NCBI GenBank assembly: GCA_900095095.1
Contig: FMBT01000370.1
Span: 124,001 to 188,000, forward strand
Reading direction: 5' to 3'
Length of the DNA: 64,000 nt
Origin: Fragilariopsis cylindrus CCMP1102
Lineage: Eukaryota > Bacillariophyta > Bacillariophyceae > Bacillariales > Bacillariaceae
Under the pieces are notes generated by a model. That model saw only the letters and a list, made by a program, of their open reading frames with translations, did no database searches and was not told where the DNA came from. The position numbers were made by a program, and so were the translations under genes. Below are positions 1 to 11,029 of the stretch, in pieces. The number at the start of each line of letters is the position of its first letter. The stretch's first letter is position 1.

Positions 1-62
1 TTTGTATAACTTTCTGCTAGCTAGAAGATGCGTGGAAATTTATTGTATTGGATGTAGAACAA

Positions 63-156
63 GTTGCGTTGCGTTGCGTTGCATTGAGTTGCATTGAGTT
101 GCATTGAGTTGCATTGAGTTGAGTTGAGTTGAGTTGAGTTGAGCTGAGCTGAGCTA
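63..156. repeat. pentanucleotide tandem repeat
   Basis: Successive 5-bp units drift from GCGTT to GCATT/GAGTT and then GAGCT over about 94 bp. This is a simple minisatellite that has diversified by point change and local expansion. Confidence 0.9.
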
Positions 157-316
157 GGCTTATTTAGTTGCTCAATAGCCACAAGTGGCAGACTATTTGG
201 ACTTGCTGGACATGATATTTACATTGTAAAGAATCTCCTTGTGCTTTGTGGTTTGAGTAGGTATTGTATTCTGTGGGCACCTAGAAACGAGCCTGTACTT
301 TCATAGACCCAGAAGC

Positions 317-319
317 ATA

Positions 320-350
<31 letters not shown>
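317..350. repeat. AT dinucleotide microsatellite
   Basis: An (AT)n run with one interrupting C. Confidence 0.9.
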
Positions 351-757
351 GATACTGTATAAGATATGGAGGTGGAGTGTGCTACTGTCATCAAAGAACA
401 CCAGATGATCCAAAAAATATCACAGCAGAATGATAGTGCAGGCGACGCCAGTGATTGTACACATGCATGCTGTATTTTTGTTGTGGGCAAGCTGCCATCA
501 TTCTTCATTTTTCTTGTATCCAGAGGTTTTTGTTCTTTTGTTTTTACTAAAATATATTATTATGACGTTTATGGTACAGTAATACTGACTTTTTTACCTC
601 TTCTCTACAAGTACTATTGCTATTTGAGTTGAGTTCGCAATCTTTACTACTTACTTATATCCCTTTTAATAGTTTTTGCATCGTTAATCAGTAAGTGAAG
701 TCTACTTAGTAGACTTCAAGAACTCAAATACAGTGTCTTCTATCCTCCACTGTCCGC

Positions 758-805
758 GAGTGGTAAAGTCGCGTAATAATAATATAATACGCGACTTTAC
801 CACTC
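758..805. repeat. perfect 18-bp inverted repeat (hairpin)
   Basis: Arms at 758-775 and 788-805 are exact reverse complements (GAGTGGTAAAGTCGCGTA) around a 12-bp A+T loop. The segment TATCCTCCACTGTCCGCGA lies just before it (741-759) and again just after it (about 810-828), followed by a second small hairpin built on CGCGACTT. It could be a remnant of a short inverted-repeat element or a cluster of regulatory sites; nothing in the sequence decides. Confidence 0.8.
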
Positions 806-1897
806 TTTTATCCTCCACTGTCCGCGACTTGTTTAAAGTCGCGTATAATATGATATTATTTATTTATTATTATTATTCAACGACAATATTACTTAACATC
901 CTCCGCTTCAGAAATTCTTCATACTGAATAAATATTAATAATGATATTATTTTTAGAACAATTAAATTATTACATCGTTAGATAGTTTTGTGTACGTCAC
1001 CTATTCTTCTTGTTCACAGAAAAAAGCTTCAATGAGGTGTCAACATTTATCTGACCTCTAAATACATAAAAATACGCACGCGTAATTTAGCGCTAACTCA
1101 GTCTCTAATGTAAGGTAATTCTTCTTCTAGCTTTTTTGTTTCTAATGCAGTTCTCCCTACGGTAAATGCCACGTACAGAACAACCCATCTGGTTTTCTTT
1201 TTTTTCAGACGACGTGGTCCAATTCCATTGATTGGTCTGTTCTCTCCTTGCCTAACGTGGACCCGAACTGTAAATACAGTAATCCTCTCGAAGCAATCAT
1301 TACCAGTAATTTTTCTCTAAACCACACGTTCGTTTATTTGCGGGTCCGTAAGAAGCCTTTATTGTACAGTACACTAGGTTGACGTTAGTCCTGTATAACA
1401 AACGGCAACTAAAACTGGGTGTAACACTCGAATCTAAAAAGACACGCATGTGTGTGTATTTTTTTTCCACCAATTTTGTTACTAGTACCAGTTATAACCG
1501 GTATTAACAAGATCATAATTTAAGTTTTCCATCCCGTTTTTTATTTGCACTGATTATAGAGCAAATACAAGATCGAAGATAACTAACCGGGTTGATATTA
1601 TCTATATCAACGTTGAATAGGTCGTTACTGAAGGGATAGCATACTTACTATTGTCCCACGTCCATCGTTTTCCCGATTAATTTAATTCCTCTCTTTATTA
1701 AAAGATCTCTGTTTAATCATCATCGCTAATCGTGATAATATCTTATCATCAAAATAATATCATACCGTATTTTATTGAGAGACTCTTACGCTCACTCATT
1801 TCAATATAGTTCTTGATTTGTTTGTACCCAATAACAAACATTTCATTTTCTCAAGCTACTCACTGCATAATTACGACATACCTATACAGACGCTATA

Positions 1898-3013
1898 ATG
1901 AACGCTACTAATCAAGAATCTTCTACTGCTACTACTACTACCATGGGACCACCAAATAATATTGCTGTTGACATCACAACAGCATCGTCAAGAAACGTAC
2001 GCTTCGCGTTACGAAAGAAACGAGCCTTTGCTGCCAGAACGATGATGATCAATGATAATGAAAATGTATCACCCGTGAATCTTTCTTCGTACAACTCAGA
2101 TTTCCTTTCTGGTCTCTTCGCCGATGTTGCTAAAGCCAACGTGTTAAAAGAGTTTGAAATCGAATCTCCTGCATTAAACACCACAAGCTCAACAACACCA
2201 TCCAGTATGTTCGATGATGAAAGAGAGACTTCCTCCACTTCTTCTCCTTCTCACCTTATTTCCGATCCAACGAATAGTCCAAGACCTTTCAAGAAGAGTC
2301 GATTGAATCTTCGATCGTCTCTATATCGAAGTCGGGCTTCATGTATGAATCTGTTGGATATACAACAGCAACAACAACAAGAACCGTCATCTCCCAAAGG
2401 TATTAACGAAATCGAGATGCTTGAAAAACAAGAAAGAAGCGTCTCAGCTCACAACAAGAACAAAAAACAAGATTCTTTAGCTTTCCAATTGGATTGTCTT
2501 GAGACACAAGAAATCACAACTACTACTGGAGCCTTATCGATATCAGAAATCGTATCAGACTCCCCCTCTAACAAGAAAAGTAAGAAAGTTGTGAAGGATA
2601 TTGCGATGTTAGCGTTTCCTAATCTTCCTTCGGCTATCAGTGACTCTTCCTGTGAAAGTAGTAATACCCATTCCGGTACTACCACTGTAACAAGTCTAAC
2701 TCGTGAGAGCGGCGTCCCGCACGGACCCTCTTCCGAGATTGCTGCTTCTTCTAGTAGAAGAGGGAGCAGCAAAGAGTCATTCGGATGGTTTGTTGATTTG
2801 GATGAACAAGAAGAAACAAGATCTTCCTCCGGTGAAGATTTCGTCCATTCATCATCCTTGACGGTTACTACTCACAACAAGAATGCTTCTACTGAAGATT
2901 TAGCATTCCAAGCACCCACTTCATCACCCAAGCGTGTTACCAATCACGATGAAGAAATGGAACAAGCATATGCTGCTGATACCATTGATTCAGTTCTCGG
3001 AGACTTATTCTGA
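1898..3013 (+). CDS. hypothetical Ser/Thr-rich low-complexity protein
   Basis: A 371-residue single-exon frame starting at a clear ATG. The protein is rich in Ser, Thr and Asn with short poly-Gln (near residue 155) and many SP/TP dipeptides, as in a disordered phosphoprotein. A basic patch, RFALRKKRAFAAR, lies near residue 36, and KKSKKVVKD is a possible nuclear signal. No signal peptide, membrane segment or known catalytic motif is seen. A nuclear regulatory or scaffold role would fit but is only an inference. Codon composition matches the neighbours and the reading frame is long, so the gene itself is likely real. No intron is needed. Confidence 0.7.
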   Translation: MNATNQESSTATTTTMGPPNNIAVDITTASSRNVRFALRKKRAFAARTMMINDNENVSPVNLSSYNSDFLSGLFADVAKANVLKEFEIESPALNTTSSTTPSSMFDDERETSSTSSPSHLISDPTNSPRPFKKSRLNLRSSLYRSRASCMNLLDIQQQQQQEPSSPKGINEIEMLEKQERSVSAHNKNKKQDSLAFQLDCLETQEITTTTGALSISEIVSDSPSNKKSKKVVKDIAMLAFPNLPSAISDSSCESSNTHSGTTTVTSLTRESGVPHGPSSEIAASSSRRGSSKESFGWFVDLDEQEETRSSSGEDFVHSSSLTVTTHNKNASTEDLAFQAPTSSPKRVTNHDEEMEQAYAADTIDSVLGDLF

Positions 3014-4301
3014 ACGAGGATAAGAATTGACTACTCTTCTTTATTCTGTTTTGTCTTTGTCTTGCGAGAAGAAATACACTCCCTTTCTTCCGATTACCCC
3101 ATATATACATATATATATATGATCCATCCATCACAAGTCTACAACTACTGCTAAAAAAATAAAACAAAACAAAAAACCACACAGAAGAAAAATAGCATTC
3201 ATCTGAAGATGAAGCCAGAAAGAATTACAACTATCCACGCCTGATACGATACTCCACCTCCTCCCCATATCCTTTCCACCCATCAAAACAACACCCAAGC
3301 CGACTTAAGGCTCTAAGACATGCAATGTTATTTCAATAATGACATATAATAAGCATGTCACTCTTCCCCTCACGGGGTTTGACGGTTGAATATGGAAATT
3401 GAAGGTATGGATGTATCCTATTGCGTGTCTCTCTCGTCAATTCATTTTATGGCCCTCTCTTCTCTTCCTGTATTGCACACACATCCCGCTTCCGCTATAA
3501 ATATATAAAAACAAATAAATATATTCCCCCAGGTACCATACCAACACACATCATAAGATGTTTACAACATAACTACAATTTTAGAATTTTTTAATGATAT
3601 TCAACTTTACTTTTTACTACATTAGAATAGCAAGATAGCTGACAGAACACGGTATGTTATATTAATCACAGTGAAAAAATTAGGACTATCAATACTCTGA
3701 GCAACAGTACACAGTTCATTACCAAATCACTGCCTATCGGATCATCTGGGATCAACAGTGTCTTCTACTGTATTTGGAGTCAACCCATTCCGTTTCTCTT
3801 TTCAGGTACTGTACACCCATCTCCATCTCCGCTCCCAGTAGGAAAAGTAGTGGTGAAGTAGTCGTTCTCTCTGCTTTCTCTCGAGAAGTACAGTGTAACT
3901 TCACGTACCAGTGCGACTACTAAAAGTCCAACACTCGACCACTACAGTAGTATATATCATACATAGTCTGACATACTTACTCAAGTGTCAACCATTAACA
4001 TGTACCAAGTGTACCAGCGAGAATACAGTAGTCGCGCGCAAATAATGTCACGTGTTAACTTTCCAGTCCCTACTATTATTATCATATCTTTTCCCCCCTA
4101 TTATTATCCCCTTTCTTTATGCGTACTGTACAGAATCAAGAATCGGACAATCGACAGATCACATCATCACATCATCATGAATGCAGAATACAGACATCAC
4201 ATCCAATTCTTCAGACTTCAGCAGATGATTGCCAGACTATCATCGGTATCTGCTAGCACTTGTACTGGTGTCATCATTCTACAGAAACAAGAATCAAACG
4301 G
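3014..4301. other. intergenic region with promoter of the KAS gene
   Basis: About 1.3 kb without a supported gene. It holds a short AT run near 3105-3120, several copies of a TACAGTA/GTACTGTAC motif (for example near 3805, 3885 and 4121) and short non-homologous open frames. The start codon of the downstream gene is at 4302. A segment from 4177 encodes a basic, Ser-rich peptide resembling an organelle presequence, but in another frame, and no GT-AG intron between 4177 and 4330 would join it in frame. Confidence 0.5.
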
Positions 4302-5834
4302 ATGGGAGGATCCAGCAGGGCGATAGAACATGTTCGTCGTCGAGTGGTTGTCACTGGCATGGGTGCCGTTTCACCGTTGGGCACAACCTTGGTCGATTCC
4401 TGGAAGCAAATTATCGGCACCAATGACAATAACAACGACGATGAAGATCATCAACAACGACGAACAAAAAGTTGCGGTGTAACGACTCTCGAAGAAGCCC
4501 TATCGATTCACCAAGATTTGTCTCCGGATCGATTCGAACGTGAATGGAAAATCGCTCGATCACTGCCCTGTCAGGTAGCAGCTCCGGTTAAAGATTTAAA
4601 AGATGCTTTCCTAGAAAAAGATCCCCGCTGCAATCCTCGAACCACAGCGCGATTCATTCAATTGGCGTTGTTAGCAGGATCTGAAGCTATGCAACAAGCC
4701 GATCTCATTAACTGGGTGGAAAATGATGATGGCGAGGAAAAAGAATTGACTGCAAATGAGTACAACTATAAAGGTACACGCCGAGAGAGGTTTGGTGTCT
4801 GTGTAGGTAGTGGAATGAGTGGAGTGCGAGATATCGTCTCCGCTTGGGATACAGTTACTCTAGGTGGAGGAATTCGCAAACTCTCTCCACATTTTATTCC
4901 AAAAGTTTTAACAAATTCTGCTTCAGGACGATTGAGTTTGGAATACGGGCTTCGAGGTCCCAACCTAGCACCGTCGACAGCGTGTGCTGCGTCTGCTCAT
5001 GCTATCGGAGATGCAGTGCGAACTATTCGAAGCGGTGCCGCCGACCTTATGTTGGCGGGTGGATCGGAAGCGAGCATCGAACCGCTGGGTTTAGCCGGTT
5101 TTTGTCGCCTTCGAGCGTTGTCGACGTCATTCAACAATTCTCCCACAGAATCTTCGAGACCTTTCGATTCAGCTCGTGATGGGTTTGTCATGGGAGAGGG
5201 TAGTGCTATACTCGTATTAGAGGAACTGGAACACGCTAAAGAACGTATCCGACGTAGCAATGGAACCGCGAGGATTCTTGCTGAGGTAACCGGATATGCT
5301 GCAACTGGTGACTCCTTTCACGTTACCGCTCCTGATGAAGCAGGTCGGGGAGCAGAACGGGCTATGATGCTTGCGTTGGAGGATGATGCTCAACTTGCGA
5401 TAGGTCAAGTTCCTATCGGATACGTAAACGCACATGCGACATCAACACCTAAGGGTGACCAAATCGAGGCAGCGGTAGTCGATCGAGTATTACGATTTCA
5501 TCATAATAAAAGAGATATTCTTTCTGACGCCGCATCAATGACACAACATTACATGAGTTCCACTAAGGGAGCCACTGGGCATTTGCTAGGTGCAGCTGGT
5601 GCCTTAGAAGCAGCATTTACCGTGATGACCCTTATAGACCAAATCATCCCGCCTACACTTAACCTGAACCAACCAGATGACGACAACGTCAGTCAGCCTA
5701 AATCCTTTCTGCACGTATCGGGTGGTCGGGCGATCAAACCTCCGACCGACCTCCAATCGGCCATCAGTAATAGCTTTGGCTTTGGTGGGACTAACGCGTC
5801 GTTAGTCTTCCGCAGGTATCAAGACGAAAAGTGA
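4302..5834 (+). CDS. beta-ketoacyl-ACP synthase (FabF/KAS II type)
   Basis: Condensing enzyme that extends acyl-ACP with malonyl-ACP in type II fatty acid synthesis. It has the complete thiolase-fold layout: RRRVVVTGMGAVSPLG at the N-terminus, the nucleophile in STACAASAHAIGDA (Cys228), the two catalytic histidines in NAHATSTPKGD (His378) and KGATGHLLGAAG (His427), and the C-terminal SFGFGGTNAS loop. The 510 residues are somewhat longer than bacterial FabF because of a low-complexity insert near residues 42-50. The first ATG in frame is 4302, and it leaves only about 10 residues before the core, so no plastid or mitochondrial presequence is visible; an upstream exon or a cytosolic or mitochondrial isoform are all possible. 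Class is secure, compartment is not. Confidence 0.93.
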   Translation: MGGSSRAIEHVRRRVVVTGMGAVSPLGTTLVDSWKQIIGTNDNNNDDEDHQQRRTKSCGVTTLEEALSIHQDLSPDRFEREWKIARSLPCQVAAPVKDLKDAFLEKDPRCNPRTTARFIQLALLAGSEAMQQADLINWVENDDGEEKELTANEYNYKGTRRERFGVCVGSGMSGVRDIVSAWDTVTLGGGIRKLSPHFIPKVLTNSASGRLSLEYGLRGPNLAPSTACAASAHAIGDAVRTIRSGAADLMLAGGSEASIEPLGLAGFCRLRALSTSFNNSPTESSRPFDSARDGFVMGEGSAILVLEELEHAKERIRRSNGTARILAEVTGYAATGDSFHVTAPDEAGRGAERAMMLALEDDAQLAIGQVPIGYVNAHATSTPKGDQIEAAVVDRVLRFHHNKRDILSDAASMTQHYMSSTKGATGHLLGAAGALEAAFTVMTLIDQIIPPTLNLNQPDDDNVSQPKSFLHVSGGRAIKPPTDLQSAISNSFGFGGTNASLVFRRYQDEK

Positions 5835-6396
5835 ATAGATATATAGACCTACTTGGAATGCGGTGTGGCACGGAAGAATGTTCCAACTGTACTCCGCCAA
5901 CTGCTGATAACGCAGTCCTTCTAACAACAGAAATGATACTTCCCCTTGTCACAGTTACCGTGGGATTCGAAAACCCAATTTTGTATAGAACTATTTTTTT
6001 GGTCATACTATTTGAGAGGACGTGATGGAGCCTTTTTATTTGGCGTGCAGGGACGAATTCTTCGTGATGATAGTATTGTCAATCAGATTTTGGTCTACGA
6101 CACCCTCGAAAGGAAAGAGATACAAACAAATGATAGCACATTTTAACATTGGTTGGCAAAATTAGGTTCACCAACAGATTATGAACATCATGAGTGTACA
6201 ATTAAAATTTGTTATAATCAATATTATTCTAAATGCATTCTTAATCATACACAATTGTCTTCAGCCAAAACGTCGAGAAAAGAAAAGGAAAAAAACCCTC
6301 ACAATGTTTGTTGTGTTAATTATCTTTGCACTACAAAGCAGCACAAAGAGTGGATCAATGTACTGACTCGACTCTTAATGGATCTATTTGTGCTAG
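5835..6396. other. convergent intergenic region
   Basis: Lies between two convergent genes and should hold both 3' untranslated regions. It is A+T rich with short frames only and no recognisable gene. Confidence 0.6.
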
Positions 6397-7578
6397 CTAG
6401 TCTAATCGTAACTCGTACGATATTGACAATCGTGCACGCTTCAAAGGATTCCGAACTCGATGCACGCATGCTGGTGGATAATAGTCAGCTTCTGATATTA
6501 TCTTTGACGCTTTTCTGTTTGTTGTTGTCGCTGTATTGCTGTTAATTAATGTTGTCTCCCTTGTTGACAACAAAAGTTGTGATAGTTGATTTCCCGTCAT
6601 AATACAAACTAAATCAGAACACGCATCATTATCAGTCCTTTCTTTGTATAGATTTGCGTTGTGAACCAGAAGTTCCGGACATAAAAACCTTTTTGTTTTT
6701 ATTTTTGATAATGACAATGATGATACTGGTGACGACGACGACACTAACGACGATGGAAGGACCTCCAGACCTGGGACGTCTGTTAGACACACAACAACAA
6801 GGACTCCACGATCAATATGTTCACTGCAGTTTATAGAATTTAGATTTAGATTGTGGTAGAAAAAATAATCAAGTGGACAACCATGAGAATTTCCTCGACA
6901 AGACCATGGTGAGTTTGTTTCATCATTGTTTTTGTCGTTGTTAGATGACGATGACGATGATGACGAAGATGATGAGGAAGATGACGTTCGACAACGTTTT
7001 CGTGGAGGAAATGTAATGGATTTTGCTTCTTCTTCTTCTTCTTGAGAAGTGTTACTAGTAGTAGTACTATCATAAAGATGACGTTGTTGTTGGTTTTTCT
7101 TCAAGACGATAATATGACGTATACACTCTGTCAACAATCGATGTAAATCCTTTGCAAGTAGTAAGGTATTTTTGCACAAGTCTTCCGACGGCCATGGCTG
7201 TTCCTTTACTTCCCCATCGTTGTCTTTATCGCCATCGTCGTCTTTGTACCATGTACGGAATAATTCTTTCGATGGAAGTACGTTATAACCATGCAAGTTA
7301 CCATTCACGATCCGTTGATAACGATTAATAAAAAGTTCTTTGTTGTCGGGTGCTGTTGGTATTTCTGTTGCTATTGATGTTGTTGTTTCTGATGTTGTTG
7401 TTGTTGTTGTTGCCGTTGTCGTTGTCGTCGACGCTTCATGGAAGAATTTAATTGCTACACGATGTGCATCACGAATTTTATTTGCAGTAACAGCATTGAC
7501 ACGATATATAGCAAACGAACGAGATAGTATTTGCTCAGCTGCATTGGCAACAGATGTAGTCACGACCACATCATCCAT
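6397..7578 (-). CDS. isopenicillin-N-synthase-like Fe(II)/2-oxoglutarate dioxygenase
   Basis: A 393-residue single-exon protein whose overall order fits the plant/fungal 2OG-Fe(II) dioxygenase fold. An N-terminal helical part contains NRYQRIVNGNLHGYNVLPSK. The metal-binding H-x-D lies in SEHIDRGVLVVVCLTDVPGLEV, followed by a distal histidine in PPACVHRVRNP and the 2-oxoglutarate-binding Arg-x-Ser in KRARLSISYELR at the very C-terminus. Low-complexity Thr and Ser runs interrupt the middle and are common in these proteins here. Substrate cannot be predicted; relatives oxidise hormones, amino acids or secondary metabolites. No targeting peptide is evident. The start is the ATG at 7578. It is divergent from the propeller gene at 8258. 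Confidence 0.65.
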   Translation of the reverse strand: MDDVVVTTSVANAAEQILSRSFAIYRVNAVTANKIRDAHRVAIKFFHEASTTTTTATTTTTTSETTTSIATEIPTAPDNKELFINRYQRIVNGNLHGYNVLPSKELFRTWYKDDDGDKDNDGEVKEQPWPSEDLCKNTLLLAKDLHRLLTECIRHIIVLKKNQQQRHLYDSTTTSNTSQEEEEEAKSITFPPRKRCRTSSSSSSSSSSSSSSNNDKNNDETNSPWSCRGNSHGCPLDYFFYHNLNLNSINCSEHIDRGVLVVVCLTDVPGLEVLPSSLVSSSSPVSSLSLSKIKTKRFLCPELLVHNANLYKERTDNDACSDLVCIMTGNQLSQLLLSTRETTLINSNTATTTNRKASKIISEADYYPPACVHRVRNPLKRARLSISYELRLD

Positions 7579-8257
7579 CACTCGCCATAGCGTTGCTTGC
7601 TAGCTATGTTGTCTCCTAATACTGTAAAGTTACGCCATGTCATGTTCGATAGAGTGATTTGTCAATCAGCATATCAGACGATCAGGAAAATAATAAAATA
7701 CCTCTACTAACGGAATTTAGAATGATGTCGTCAGTAAATAATTGTTACACACCCACACATGAAAACCCGAAATTCGAAATGTCATCGCGCGTGAGAAAGG
7801 GCTCAAGTCAATTTTTGTTGCTATATCTTTCGTGTTATTTTGTTCGAATCAATTCAAACAGCAAGCGTGCAGTTAGAATGAAAGCATGCTGACAGCAATG
7901 CTGAAAAAAGTGAATAGACGGACTCTCAAATATTGGTATTTCTCAAAACCCTCCTTTGACTCCTTTTAAAAAAAAATAAGAACAACGGTATCATACTCAA
8001 TACTGTGTACTGCTGATGCTAAAGTTAAGTGCTTGCACGCTCAATCAATCGAACCAAAATCAAAATCTCTATCGAATGCTTTCCATTATACGGTAAATGA
8101 ACCCACCCTATCGGAGCCAAGGGACACACATTAAACATCATCATCATCACCATCATCAACTCTATATTGAATACTTTCGATAACTATTTATTGGATAGGA
8201 TTTGACGACGAAAAATTGCACATTATTATTGTTCTTCTACCGCATTTGTTCAATATC
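7579..8257. promoter_or_regulatory. divergent intergenic region (shared promoter)
   Basis: About 0.68 kb between the start codons of two divergent genes, so it should contain both promoters. No defined element is recognisable apart from a few trinucleotide ATC runs near 8139-8160. Confidence 0.45.
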
Positions 8258-11029
8258 ATGGTATTATTATCACACGATGAAGACGACAACGACAACGACG
8301 ATGTTGGTAGAAGTAGTAGAAGGAGGAGGAGGAGAAGGAGAAGGAGGAAGAGAAGAATAAATCCACAACAAGCACGTCCATATCATTCCTTGTTTTCAAT
8401 TGTATTACTACAACTACTACTAGCGTGTACAATTTATGCGATAAACCCTAGGGAGACGACGGTAATGGAGACAGAGAATAATCATTACCAACGACAACAA
8501 CAACAACAACAACAAAATAAGTTACGTGTACAACCAAAACTAAATATCAATAATAATAGTAGTAATAATAATATACAGCAACAACAGCGACTTATACAAG
8601 AAAATATTGGTCGTGTTTCATTTCCAGGAGTATCGAAACCACAATCTTCATCATCGTCTTCAAATAATAATATTGATCATTTTGAATTACCAGCATTACG
8701 TTGGATGAGTTTATTACCGGATGAGGAAGCATTTCTGGAGGGCAATACGATAAAACTTTCTCCATTTGATGAATCGATCTTATACGCCACTAGCCGGACA
8801 GGAAATTTACTTGTAGTATCGGCAATCACCGGTGCAACGATTGATACCGTCAAACCTTCACCTAGAACATTAACAGAAGATGGAATGACATCCACATGGT
8901 CTATCTATTCCAATTCTGGGTTGACATTTGGAAGTTATCCTATAGGAGAAGGAGGAGGAGGAAAAGATAGTATTAATAATAATAAAGACAATGACAATGA
9001 TAAGGGATATAACGAATACCTTGATTATATCCTCAATGGTGGTGGTGGTGATGGAAGTGACTGGGAACAGCAAGTAGAAGTAGGAGATGAAGATGACCAG
9101 CAGCAACGACAATGGTTGCGTTTCGTGGTGTATTCTATTGTCGATCAGGCTCCAAGTGATTCTAGATTCCTACCAAAAACAAGAGTTGTTTGTGTATCTA
9201 TTCCAGAACATCGTATACTTTGGACGTCAGCGGGCTTACCAGGTACACCCAATGGTTCACCGTTGGTCTATCATTCGTTGTCTTCTACTTCCAATGATAA
9301 TGATGGTAATAATAATAGTAAAAATAATGACGTATTATCATTATCGTCTGCACGTCAAAACGGCGGTGATGATCGGGACATTATAAACGATGATATTTAT
9401 GTCGTATTAATCCATAACAGTGTCTTGATCCGACCTGATAACACATCTCGTACTACGGGACATATAACGGTACTGGAACCGATAAATGGACACGTTCAGT
9501 GGACTCAGTCAGAATGGAGTCGGGACGAAATCCCCAAAGGATATGGAAGTCCAGCAATTTCCAAACGTCCAATATTTGGTGGTGAAAGTTCAGGAGGATA
9601 TCGTGACAATCCAAATGATGTCGTCGTTTGGACGAGTAGTGATCAAGATGGACGGGGACGTGTTGGTAATTTGTTTGCCTTTCAAATGATATCATCGTCA
9701 TTAGCAGCAGAGATACAAAGGACGAATAATGCGAATAATGCGAATACTAATGACACAACAACAACAACGTACGATCCTTTTGATGTGCGAGTATTAAGAC
9801 GTGTTCGATGGAATTCAATTGCACGACCGGTAATGAACCGAAACGGAACCAATCTATATGCCGCTGTGACAGGTAATGCAGTACGAGGATGGAATGGATT
9901 AGCAAAATTCAATGAAACGGCTGACTGGTCTAAAAAATTAATGCCAACTGCTGCGGGTACAAACGCTTCATCGTATCTTGAAGACGTTGCACTTACAACA
10001 GCTCCTGTATTATCGACAAACGAAGAAACGTTGTTTGCTGTAACAGCCCGAAATGAAACAATTTGTTTGAACTCACTGACGGGAGAACGAATGTGGTCCG
10101 CTACGACACGAGATTCTTCACCAATATTAGCTGAACCGGTCTCTTCTCCCGACGACGAACGACTGTATGTTATCATGTCACGAGACGGACGCGTTGTAGG
10201 AATTGATCAAAGAAAAGGGAAGATATTATGGGGATTCAGTTGTGGTGCCGAACTACTTTCTTCTGTTTGCGAAAAGACATCGGTCCTAGCTGACTTTGAT
10301 ATATCGAGTGACGGCCAGTACTTGTATTATGGAGACATGGACGGACGAATCATATCATTGGCAGTTGGTAAAGAACGCATCGACATCAGCTATGACAACA
10401 ACGAAGACGAAGGATCTTCTACATCTACAACTATAATCAGCGACGTAAATAACAAAGCACAGTCGGATAATATTGAAGGCGGAATTGCTAGTAGCATACT
10501 AAATAATGACAACAACATCAACAAGTCTATAAAGAAAGCTGGACTCGTAATATTGGCTATTATTCTCTCTTTTTTCGTAGTGGGAGGGTCCGCGATGTAC
10601 GCTGTGAAAGTCAAAGGTTTGGATCCGATGTCTTTCGTACCAAAATATAATTTGCGTGGTTTTCGATTTCCAAGAAAAGGATCACCCGACGAAAATTCCT
10701 TCGGAGCTGCCATCGGTCGTAGGATGTTCAAAGTTGAAAATCGCAATGATTATCAATCCAATAATTCTATTATCGACGGACCAGATATGTATGAAGATAA
10801 ATTCTTAGCTACGATGTCAGATGACGATGACGCCGTTGACCCTACCATTGCACGAGGTGGATTTAATACGTTATGGGTAGATTCCACCCATTCGAAACCG
10901 ATTGCTGACGACGATAGTCAACATCCATCCATCGAATCCTCAGATCGTATGGCTGTCTTGCTCGGCACTTCCAATCGAGTCACACCCATCAACGAGAACT
11001 TTGGGTATGGTCAAGCGGTGATGCTGTAA
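8258..11029 (+). CDS. two-pass membrane protein with PQQ-type beta-propeller domain
   Basis: A 923-residue protein from the ATG at 8258. An Arg-rich stretch (about residues 20-33) is followed by a hydrophobic segment (about 44-62, FSIVLLQLLLACTIYAI), a long Asn/Gln-rich linker, and then a region with repeated blades such as ITVLEPINGHVQW, ICLNSLTGERMWS, VVGIDQRKGKILWG and QYLYYGDMDGRIISL, typical of quinoprotein-like propellers. A second hydrophobic segment (about 760-782) precedes an acidic C-terminal tail of about 140 residues. The positive N-terminus suggests the propeller is lumenal or extracellular and both ends cytosolic. The arrangement recalls ER stress sensors (propeller outside, effector inside), but no kinase follows, so function is unknown. 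Confidence 0.7.
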   Translation: MVLLSHDEDDNDNDDVGRSSRRRRRRRRRRKRRINPQQARPYHSLFSIVLLQLLLACTIYAINPRETTVMETENNHYQRQQQQQQQNKLRVQPKLNINNNSSNNNIQQQQRLIQENIGRVSFPGVSKPQSSSSSSNNNIDHFELPALRWMSLLPDEEAFLEGNTIKLSPFDESILYATSRTGNLLVVSAITGATIDTVKPSPRTLTEDGMTSTWSIYSNSGLTFGSYPIGEGGGGKDSINNNKDNDNDKGYNEYLDYILNGGGGDGSDWEQQVEVGDEDDQQQRQWLRFVVYSIVDQAPSDSRFLPKTRVVCVSIPEHRILWTSAGLPGTPNGSPLVYHSLSSTSNDNDGNNNSKNNDVLSLSSARQNGGDDRDIINDDIYVVLIHNSVLIRPDNTSRTTGHITVLEPINGHVQWTQSEWSRDEIPKGYGSPAISKRPIFGGESSGGYRDNPNDVVVWTSSDQDGRGRVGNLFAFQMISSSLAAEIQRTNNANNANTNDTTTTTYDPFDVRVLRRVRWNSIARPVMNRNGTNLYAAVTGNAVRGWNGLAKFNETADWSKKLMPTAAGTNASSYLEDVALTTAPVLSTNEETLFAVTARNETICLNSLTGERMWSATTRDSSPILAEPVSSPDDERLYVIMSRDGRVVGIDQRKGKILWGFSCGAELLSSVCEKTSVLADFDISSDGQYLYYGDMDGRIISLAVGKERIDISYDNNEDEGSSTSTTIISDVNNKAQSDNIEGGIASSILNNDNNINKSIKKAGLVILAIILSFFVVGGSAMYAVKVKGLDPMSFVPKYNLRGFRFPRKGSPDENSFGAAIGRRMFKVENRNDYQSNNSIIDGPDMYEDKFLATMSDDDDAVDPTIARGGFNTLWVDSTHSKPIADDDSQHPSIESSDRMAVLLGTSNRVTPINENFGYGQAVML

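Larger units (their letters stand above)
1..1897. other. gene-poor start of window with simple repeats and hairpins
   Basis: No credible coding region is seen; the short open frames here lack composition or motifs of a protein. The stretch holds a pentanucleotide repeat (63-156), an AT microsatellite (317-350), a cluster of hairpins (696-855) and an A+T-rich 0.9 kb before the first gene that may contain its promoter. Confidence 0.6.

Noticed and set aside
4246-4284. A 39-bp GT...AG interval upstream of the KAS gene as an intron
   Set aside because: Too short compared with other introns here and it does not bring the presequence-like peptide into frame.
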